Shown in pieces: positions 13,669 to 19,198 of a DNA stretch of 19,198 bases. The stretch lies in NCBI GenBank assembly GCA_020435185.1, contig JAGRAA010000167.1, positions 1 to 19,198 of the forward strand. Direction: 5' to 3'. The stretch comes from Bdellovibrionales bacterium (GTDB taxonomy: Bacteria; Bdellovibrionota; Bdellovibrionia; Bdellovibrionales; UBA1609). A program made the translations under genes and the position numbers. Under the pieces are notes generated by a model, which was not told the origin of the DNA, did not search any database, and saw nothing but the letters and a program-made list of their open reading frames with translations. The first letter of the stretch is position 1. The number at the start of each line of letters is the position of its first letter.

Positions 13669-15042
13669 TTAAAGTCCAGCTTTGGTGGCTAAAACTTTTA
13701 AATCATCATTCGTCAAGAAGAGGCCCGCTCCAATAAATGAACTCATGTTATTTGGATCAGTCACGTCATCAGCCCCTCCAATGACATACACACCATTCCA
13801 AATATTGTATCTTATAAAAGATTTCAAATGAAAATCTTCAAAATCATAGGCTTCTACCGAGAAGCGTAATTTATTTCGCAACATCATATAATCGAAACCA
13901 AATCCACCCGTACTCTCTATTAACCCACCTTTTAAAGTAAAGTTATAAAAGTTTTTTGCAAATAAGGCTGTAAACTTAATTGCACTTTTATCTGTTTTTG
14001 TTTCTACGATATCCGAAGTCGTAGTTCCTGTTTGATTTGTTTCTGTAACACTCGTTACGCCCCTAGGGTCATCAACAATTTGTATATCATAGTACCGATC
14101 TAACCCAGGCTGAATTCTCACTCCCAAATAAGATTTACTTAATCCCGGAGTCATCAAGGCCTCGGTATGAAAATCTATACTTGTTTCCATTTTAGTCGCA
14201 CCACCCAAGAATTCATTCACATTGTCCACAGCGGTATTAATTTTCTCGACTGTATCATCTTCGTTAATAAGTCTGCCAATCGTCCCTTTTCCGTTATTAA
14301 TTTTCTCAGTAACTTCTTCTATATTTTTTAAAGACGTATCTATCCTTTTTAGGCTATTGACCGCATTTTGCCATGCCGCTCTAAAGCCCTCATCCGTTTC
14401 GTCGTTCACCAATTCATCTATGGTTTTTGTAATCGATTCCACGCGAGTCACAATATTATTAATTTTTTCTTTATTGTCTCCCGTAATTTCAGAGATATCT
14501 TTGGTCAGCTTTTCAATATTTTTTACGATTCTTCCTAAAGGAGTCGTCGAATCTCCATCTCCCGTAGTCGCTTTGTTTAAATTGTCAGCTACAGTTTTAA
14601 GCGAATCAGCGATATCGCCAACTTTGTTGAGAACATCATCTAACGATCCCGTATTTTTTATATTCTCAATTTTATCGCCGTCTTTTAAAATTCTATCAGA
14701 GGCGACCCCTTGATGCATTTCAATGTGTTTGTCGCCCAAAATTCCATCAGCTTTAACCTCTATGTAACCAGAAGATGTTATTTTCACCTTATCTTTTACG
14801 AAAATCCAAACTCGTGCGTGGCCATCTTCTAGCTCAATTTTATCAATAAACCCTACTTTAATTCCCGCCATCCTAATGGCGCTTTTTTCGATCAAGCCAC
14901 TAGCGTCTTTCATATCAATATGAAATTCATTGTAGGATTGAAACATACCAGGACCCTTAGAAACCTTTAAGGTCATCGATCCAATAATCGCAGCTATTGC
15001 CACAACCATTAATCCAACTTTTGCTTCTACCGTACCAAACAT
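13669..15042 (-). CDS. mlaD: MlaD-type MCE-domain lipid-binding protein with C-terminal beta domain
   Basis: A 457-residue inner-membrane-anchored periplasmic protein. One transmembrane helix (about 7-27, following MFGTVEAKVG) precedes a single MCE domain (about 36-115), which contains GLIEKSAIRMAGIKVGFIDKIEL and ADGILGDKHIEM. MCE domains form the hexameric ring that takes lipid in Mla-type transport. A long helical, coiled-coil-like region (about 125-280) includes the GKGTIGRLINEDDTVEKI element seen in many MlaD-like proteins. From about 285 the sequence turns into alternating aromatic beta-strands (YLGVRIQPGLDRYYDIQIV, GFGFDYMMLRNKLRFSVEAYDF, FIGAGLFLTNDDLKVL), reminiscent of an outer-membrane-type barrel. 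E. coli MlaD is only about 183 residues, so the helical and beta parts are extra. Its ATG follows the mlaF stop with no gap (TAAATG). Confidence 0.9.
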   Translation of the reverse strand: MFGTVEAKVGLMVVAIAAIIGSMTLKVSKGPGMFQSYNEFHIDMKDASGLIEKSAIRMAGIKVGFIDKIELEDGHARVWIFVKDKVKITSSGYIEVKADGILGDKHIEMHQGVASDRILKDGDKIENIKNTGSLDDVLNKVGDIADSLKTVADNLNKATTGDGDSTTPLGRIVKNIEKLTKDISEITGDNKEKINNIVTRVESITKTIDELVNDETDEGFRAAWQNAVNSLKRIDTSLKNIEEVTEKINNGKGTIGRLINEDDTVEKINTAVDNVNEFLGGATKMETSIDFHTEALMTPGLSKSYLGVRIQPGLDRYYDIQIVDDPRGVTSVTETNQTGTTTSDIVETKTDKSAIKFTALFAKNFYNFTLKGGLIESTGGFGFDYMMLRNKLRFSVEAYDFEDFHLKSFIRYNIWNGVYVIGGADDVTDPNNMSSFIGAGLFLTNDDLKVLATKAGL

Positions 15043-15801
15043 TTACCTACGCATCCCTTTATCTACAAATAACCTAATAAATTCATGATCAGAGTTTAAA
15101 AAATCATCTGCCGTCCCCGATTTTAGCACCTTACCTTCATGCAACATTACAATCTTATCGGCCAATCTAAACGCAGCTGAAAGATCGTGGGAAATAACTA
15201 TGGAAGTTGCCTTATCCCCTTGTTTATGGTGAGTTTCATAGATCAAATTATCAACCATTTCTGTTAAAATTGGGTCTAGTCCCGTTGTTGGCTCATCATA
15301 GAGAAGAATTTCTGGTTCTAGGGCGAGGGCTCTAGCCAACCCCACCCGCTTTCTCATTCCTCCACTAATTTCTGAAGGAAGTTTATCAAAATGCCTAGGG
15401 TCTAGACCTGAATCAACAAGTTTTTGACTAGCGATTGTTTTCATTTGGTCTCGGCTCAAATCTTTTCTATGTTCAATAAGAGGAAACATCGCGTTTTCGA
15501 TGGCTGTCATATCATCAAACAATGCCGCATGCTGAAACAACACTCCAAACTTTTTTCTAAGTTGAGCTTTCTCTAGGCCAGACATCTTTTCATAATAGTG
15601 ATCCAATACACATATAGAACCCAATGTTGGCTCAAGCAATCCTAGAATATGTTTTAACAAAACACTTTTTCCAGTTCCACTATATCCGATAATCACCGTA
15701 ATAGTTCCTCGCGGAATAGAAAGATCTATTCCATTTAAAACAAAGTGCTTTCCATTGTCGAAAGTCTTTTTAAGGTTTTTTATTTCAACGGCTTCGCTCA
15801 T
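15043..15801 (-). CDS. mlaF: MlaF-type ABC transporter ATPase
   Basis: The ATPase of an MCE lipid transporter. Numbered from the GTG at 15810, Walker A is GYSGTGKS (42-49), the Q-loop is FQHAALFDD (Gln93), the signature is ISGGMRKRVGLARAL (Ser149), Walker B is ILLYDEPTTGLDP (Asp172, Glu173) and the switch His is His208 in VISHDL. FDDMTAIENAMFPL after the Q-loop and the ISGGM signature are typical of MlaF-like subunits. All catalytic residues are present. The frame opens with GTG at 15810, which would overlap mlaE; ATG at 15801 lies 2 nt after the mlaE stop and begins SEAVEIKNLKK, a normal ATPase start, so I prefer it, though neither has a strong ribosome binding site. Its stop directly abuts the mlaD ATG, indicating translational coupling. 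Confidence 0.95.
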   Translation of the reverse strand: MSEAVEIKNLKKTFDNGKHFVLNGIDLSIPRGTITVIIGYSGTGKSVLLKHILGLLEPTLGSICVLDHYYEKMSGLEKAQLRKKFGVLFQHAALFDDMTAIENAMFPLIEHRKDLSRDQMKTIASQKLVDSGLDPRHFDKLPSEISGGMRKRVGLARALALEPEILLYDEPTTGLDPILTEMVDNLIYETHHKQGDKATSIVISHDLSAAFRLADKIVMLHEGKVLKSGTADDFLNSDHEFIRLFVDKGMRR

Positions 15802-15803
15802 TA

Positions 15804-16613
15804 CTACCACTGATCCACAAGAGAAAAATACATTCGAATCACATTTGAAGTAAAAAAGTTAAAAATAATAATCATCACCATGCTATAAACCACACCCTTA
15901 TTGGTGGAGTCACCAACTCCTTTAGCTCCTCCACCAGTATAAAAACCAGTTTTTGTGCAAATCACTGAAAAGGTGAGACCAAATATAGCGGCTTTAATTA
16001 AACCCTCAATAATAGACCGAGGCTGAATCCAATTGTAAATTTTATCCCAAAAAATAGCTTTATCGAGTTCAAGAACTGATGTGCAAATAAATTCAGCACT
16101 GTTAATGGCTACGAAATCAAACACACCACAAAGTAATGGCAACGAAATCAAAGCCGCTAAAATTCTTGGAGAAACCAAGTATTGAATAGGATCAACTCCC
16201 ATTACTTCTAGGGCATCGATTTGCTCAGAAACTCTCATCGTCCCGATCTGGGCTGTCATGGCCCCGCCCGCTCGTGCAGCCACAATTAAGCCCGTCAAAA
16301 CTGGTGCTAATTCTTTGTATATACCCAAGGCGACTGTTGGTCCCACCAGATTAGTCGCATTCACCAAACTAAATCCCATATAAATTTGATAGGCTAAAGC
16401 CAATCCTGTAAAACTTCCTGTAAGCATAATAATAAGAATAGATTGGTTTCCAACAAATTCCATATGGATGATTAAGTCTTTAATTCTTTTGGGGGGTACA
16501 AAAAATAAACGAATAGCTTGGTATGCAAACAAAAAAGTTCTTCCGGTCTCTAAAATAGCCATGACTATTAAATTACCAATTCGATGAAAAATATTTTGAA
16601 TGCTCTCAGCCAA
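15804..16613 (-). CDS. mlaE: MlaE-type permease of an MCE lipid transporter
   Basis: A 269-residue integral membrane protein. An amphipathic N-terminal helix (about 1-45) precedes transmembrane helices at roughly 52-80, 85-115, 147-172 and 205-262. The family hallmark ELAPVLTGLIVAARAGGAMTAQIGTM (in part) and VSEQIDALEVMGVDP span about 101-142 and form the helix that couples to the ATPase. KTGFYTGGGAKGVGDSTNKGVV near 220-242 is also typical. With MlaF and the MlaD-like protein it would form the inner-membrane complex that moves phospholipid to or from the outer membrane; direction is not evident. It starts at TTG with AAAGGA six bases upstream, 24 nt after the alr stop. The gene order E-F-D differs from the F-E-D of enterobacteria, and no MlaB or MlaC gene is in the window. 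Confidence 0.95.
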   Translation of the reverse strand: MAESIQNIFHRIGNLIVMAILETGRTFLFAYQAIRLFFVPPKRIKDLIIHMEFVGNQSILIIMLTGSFTGLALAYQIYMGFSLVNATNLVGPTVALGIYKELAPVLTGLIVAARAGGAMTAQIGTMRVSEQIDALEVMGVDPIQYLVSPRILAALISLPLLCGVFDFVAINSAEFICTSVLELDKAIFWDKIYNWIQPRSIIEGLIKAAIFGLTFSVICTKTGFYTGGGAKGVGDSTNKGVVYSMVMIIIFNFFTSNVIRMYFSLVDQW

Positions 16614-16619
16614 TTAAGG

Positions 16620-16625
16620 TCCTTT
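16620..16625 (-). promoter_or_regulatory. Ribosome binding site for the mlaE TTG start
   Basis: AAAGGA on the minus strand, six nucleotides before TTG 16613, in the short gap after alr. It supports the TTG that gives the family's normal N-terminal length. Confidence 0.65.
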
Positions 16626-16637
16626 GATGAAATTGCT

Positions 16638-17765
16638 CTAACTATAAACTCTAGGCACCCTGACACCAACACGTGACATTATATCATAACTATTTGTGCC
16701 GGCATTTTCAGCAACATTTGTAATATCTGCACTCCCGTAGAGGTTTTCACCAAAAAGCAAGACTTCTTCTCCTATTAAGTTCTCGGCTTCAGACCGGCTT
16801 TGGACTATGTCACCCAAGTCTACCATCAAATAGTCCATACAAACGGCACCTACCAATTTCACTTTGTGGCCCTTAATTAAAAATTCAATTTTAGAAGACA
16901 GCTGTCTAAATACTCCATCAGCATAACCAATGGCAACCACTCCAATAAATGTGTCTCTCGCTGGACGCCAAGTGTGTCCATAGCTCACGCCCTGTCCTTT
17001 GTTTACTTTTTGAATTTTAATCAACTGTGAAATCAGACTCATTACAGGTTTTGGCTTAAAGATTTGTGGAGAAAAGGTATTAACTCCATACATAAGCAAG
17101 CCTGGCCTTACACCATACTCCTTATAGTTTTCAATACCTTGATCAAGTGCGCCCATAAAACCAGCACTATTCAGAGCGTGTAAGTGAAAATCAGAGGAGC
17201 TAAATCTACTCCGAATACTCGAAATTTCTTTGAGTTGCGACTTGGCAAAACTGTTTTCTTCAGAAAAATCCTCTGCAGTAGCTAAATGCGTACAAATCCC
17301 CATCAATCTAATTTGAGGATTATTTTCTAAAAGTTTTAAAATCGTCGAAGAGTCTTCATTGACCACTCCAAGTCGCTGCATGCCCGTATTAAACATCAAA
17401 TGAATAGATATTTGTTCTTTTAATTTCGACAAAAGAATTAGATCATCCAAAGAGCCCACTATGGGAGTTAGTCGTAACTCTTTACATACACGAAGAGATT
17501 CCTGGGTAAAAGTAGAAAAAACATAGATATCCTCTTGTTGAAAACCATTCTCCCTAAGCTCAACAGCCTCTTCAACCAATGCGACTCCAAAACGTCTAAT
17601 ATTCACATCTCTCAAAGCAGAAGCCACTGGAATAACACCACATCCATAAGCATTTGCCTTAATCATAGGACATAAAAACTGATCCGAAGACAAATGGCTA
17701 CGAATGAACTCAATATTATATTTTAAATGCAGCAAATTAATTTTTGCGAAAGTTTGTCGAAACAA
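16638..17765 (-). CDS. alr: Alanine racemase
   Basis: A 375-residue PLP enzyme making D-alanine for peptidoglycan. The N-terminal TIM barrel begins AKINLLHLKYNI and carries the PLP lysine Lys36 in MIKANAYGCG (most family members have KANAYGHG, so His is Cys here). Then come FNTGMQRLGV (125-134), a THLA segment (about 159-162) and RPGLLMYG (220-227). The C-terminal beta domain has VSYGHTW with the catalytic Tyr262, VVAIGYADGVFR (about 276-287) and VCMDYLMVDLGD (298-309; Met300 and Asp301), all expected of an active enzyme. The TTG start is supported by GGGAG five bases upstream. It lies 30 nt downstream of the GGDEF-like gene and 24 nt upstream of mlaE, so the three are probably one transcript. 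Confidence 0.94.
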   Translation of the reverse strand: MFRQTFAKINLLHLKYNIEFIRSHLSSDQFLCPMIKANAYGCGVIPVASALRDVNIRRFGVALVEEAVELRENGFQQEDIYVFSTFTQESLRVCKELRLTPIVGSLDDLILLSKLKEQISIHLMFNTGMQRLGVVNEDSSTILKLLENNPQIRLMGICTHLATAEDFSEENSFAKSQLKEISSIRSRFSSSDFHLHALNSAGFMGALDQGIENYKEYGVRPGLLMYGVNTFSPQIFKPKPVMSLISQLIKIQKVNKGQGVSYGHTWRPARDTFIGVVAIGYADGVFRQLSSKIEFLIKGHKVKLVGAVCMDYLMVDLGDIVQSRSEAENLIGEEVLLFGENLYGSADITNVAENAGTNSYDIMSRVGVRVPRVYS

Positions 17766-17770
17766 TGTTT

Positions 17771-17775
17771 CTCCC
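17771..17775 (-). promoter_or_regulatory. Ribosome binding site for the alr TTG start
   Basis: GGGAG on the minus strand, five nucleotides before TTG 17765. No ATG lies close by in frame, and the TTG yields the normal family N-terminus. Confidence 0.7.
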
Positions 17776-17795
17776 GATAAAGTTACGGATTCTTT

Positions 17796-19198
17796 TTATT
17801 CTTCTGAGACTGAAAAGTCAGGTGTAAAATGCTCTCCCACTGATGCCAAACAGATTTTATTCGGACCAACCTTTTTAATTTGATACAGGGCCTCATCACA
17901 AGACTCAAATAATTCGTCGGCATCACTAGATAACGATGGGTATTCACTCACACCCACCGAGATAGTTACCTTGGGAGCTTCATAGATTGTTTCTGAAAAA
18001 TTTGCAGAACTAATCAACTTTCGTAGCCGTTCTGCCTTGATCGTGGCCCCCTGTTGATTAGTATGCGGTAGCAACAATCCAAAATCAAAATTTCCTACTC
18101 GACCTACAATATCATTGGTACGACTATTTTTTTGTAACAAGTTTGCTATAGATCGAATCAGGAACTCCGAGTCTTCACGTCCCCGGTCTTTTTCAAAGCT
18201 ATCCAGATTATCGATACTTGCAATTAAAAAAGAAACTGGCAGCCTGAGGCGACGAGACCTTGAAATTTCTTCAGCCAATCTATTTAGAAAAGCCTGTTTA
18301 TTGAGAACAGAAGTGCTTTCATCTAAAACATTTAACTTATGTAGTTTTTTTAAAATTTGAACCTTTGAAATAACATTCTCAAAAATCCGTCGCTTTATTT
18401 TAAGATTCGGATCTAAATCATCTATGCCCTCATGATCAAAAACAATGATCATCCCTAAAACTTGATTATTAGCTTCAATAATTTTAGGGATAAACTTAGT
18501 CACTGAAAAAACTGTTTTCACCAACTCTCGCAACCGAGTTAACCCTTTTGGATTTTGAATCGCTTCAATTGCTCCACCAGGCTCATTCTTTAAATCTATC
18601 CCTAACCCTTTCACCTTCATCAAATTTACATTTACACTTTGTGTAGCTAGCAGCGTTTTATGGTTTTCAATATATTTAAAAAATACAGCCTTGCAATCTC
18701 CCAAACTTTTAACAATTGCTTTCATGTAGATGTCTAATGCTTCTTCAAAAGTAGATACATGATTGATTTCTTCGGACCAGTTTTTAAGGTCTTTTTGCCA
18801 ATTCGAAAAACCAGCCTCAGTGACCTCACGAGATCGAATTTTTTTTAAATCATCTTCTAACTGCTCAGCTCTGTATAAGTTATAATCATGTGACAGCGCT
18901 CGATCAATGGACTTTAACAATTCCTGCTCAAAAGCGATAGGAAATCTCAAACAATCATATATTAAATCAGAACTAAGGCTCACAGCTTCTGGATAATGAG
19001 TCATTGAACTGACCACCACAATATGTGTCTCTGGAGAAATGTGCTTAAAGATGGTTAAATCGGCGACACATCCTGATTCGAAGTAAAATAAAAGAATATG
19101 AGGTGGATTCGTTTGAAATTCTTTTTTTAAGACCTCTAAATCATCAAATTTCTTATAATTAATGCCTGCACCAAACAAAATTTTATTTATCTGTGCCA
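17796..19198 (-). CDS. Pseudo-receiver and degenerate GGDEF-domain protein, 5' end missing
   Basis: The frame is open to the window edge, so the N-terminus is cut. TTG 19178 is unlikely to be the start because the receiver-like fold seems to begin further upstream (AQINKILFGAGI would be strand 2). Numbered from 19178: a receiver-like region (about 1-95) with ILLFYFES (28-35), where the phospho-acceptor Asp is missing, VVVSS (54-58) and CLRFP (76-80). A helical, GAF-like middle (about 115-285) follows. Last is a GGDEF domain (about 290-450) whose active motif is GNFDF (362-366); the first metal Asp is Asn334 by my alignment. The inhibitory-site motif RTND (353-356) sits five residues before it, as usual. 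It therefore probably binds c-di-GMP and does not make it. A similar degenerate-GGDEF protein, CdgA, acts in prey invasion in Bdellovibrio; identity is not shown. Confidence 0.8.
   Translation of the reverse strand, partial: AQINKILFGAGINYKKFDDLEVLKKEFQTNPPHILLFYFESGCVADLTIFKHISPETHIVVVSSMTHYPEAVSLSSDLIYDCLRFPIAFEQELLKSIDRALSHDYNLYRAEQLEDDLKKIRSREVTEAGFSNWQKDLKNWSEEINHVSTFEEALDIYMKAIVKSLGDCKAVFFKYIENHKTLLATQSVNVNLMKVKGLGIDLKNEPGGAIEAIQNPKGLTRLRELVKTVFSVTKFIPKIIEANNQVLGMIIVFDHEGIDDLDPNLKIKRRIFENVISKVQILKKLHKLNVLDESTSVLNKQAFLNRLAEEISRSRRLRLPVSFLIASIDNLDSFEKDRGREDSEFLIRSIANLLQKNSRTNDIVGRVGNFDFGLLLPHTNQQGATIKAERLRKLISSANFSETIYEAPKVTISVGVSEYPSLSSDADELFESCDEALYQIKKVGPNKICLASVGEHFTPDFSVSEE

Noticed and set aside
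14222..14713. 163-codon plus-strand frame inside mlaD
   Set aside because: Its translation is Ser/Phe/Leu-rich and lacks domains; it is the antisense shadow of the helical region of mlaD.
16970..16983. AAGTGTGTCCATA inside alr resembles part of the large repeat's arm
   Set aside because: Only about ten bases match, without an inverted partner, and it encodes the conserved GHTW segment of alanine racemase; chance is the simplest reading.

Overview
This is an AT-rich bacterial chromosomal segment with dense, mostly minus-strand gene packing. It encodes a Gram-negative double-membrane cell: lipoproteins, an Mla-type lipid transporter and a YdbH/YdbL-type inter-membrane system. The lineage is probably Bdellovibrionota (Bdellovibrio/Bacteriovorax relatives). 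That is an inference from the overall style of the proteins (GYF-TPR membrane protein, YnbE/YdbL-like lipoprotein, pseudo-receiver/degenerate GGDEF protein) and from frequent TTG starts; no rRNA gene is present to confirm it. No stretch longer than 300 bases lacks a gene. I saw no tRNA, rRNA, CRISPR array, transposase or prophage gene.

Layout. Positions 2-334 (+) are the 3' end of an Rsm22-like methyltransferase, tail-to-tail with a YhcC-type radical SAM gene (331-1269, -). A small lipoprotein gene (1372-1764, -) is divergent from a plus-strand pair: a stand-alone MnmC2-type tRNA methyltransferase (1877-2599) and a multi-pass membrane protein (2596-3402). Convergent to that pair is a ydbH-ydbL-like operon (6405 to 3405, -). 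Its probable terminator hairpin lies inside the last codons of the opposing membrane-protein gene. A HAD-family phosphatase-like gene (6534-7253, +) follows. It ends inside a striking 28-bp perfect inverted repeat (7251-7334), organised like a REPIN or very long bidirectional terminator.

The rest (19198 to 7341) is one collinear minus-strand run of eleven genes: pseudo-receiver/degenerate GGDEF protein (cut by the window edge), alr, mlaE, mlaF, mlaD, purH, a GYF-TM-TPR protein, an exported protein of unknown function, a YhaM-type HD exoribonuclease, a divergent RsmI-type methyltransferase and a NUDIX hydrolase. Gaps are 0-30 nt or overlapping, so much of it is probably co-transcribed and translationally coupled.

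How the genes fit together. Two themes recur. One is envelope building: YdbH/YdbL and MlaEFD for lipid movement between membranes, Alr for D-alanine, and the GYF-TPR and exported-protein pair. The other is RNA modification and turnover: Rsm22-like, MnmC2, RsmI and YhaM. The most interesting signals are the REPIN-like repeat, the GGDEF protein that has lost catalytic residues but keeps an inhibitory-site motif, and the apparent YnbE-YdbL fusion that retains a second signal-peptide-like segment.
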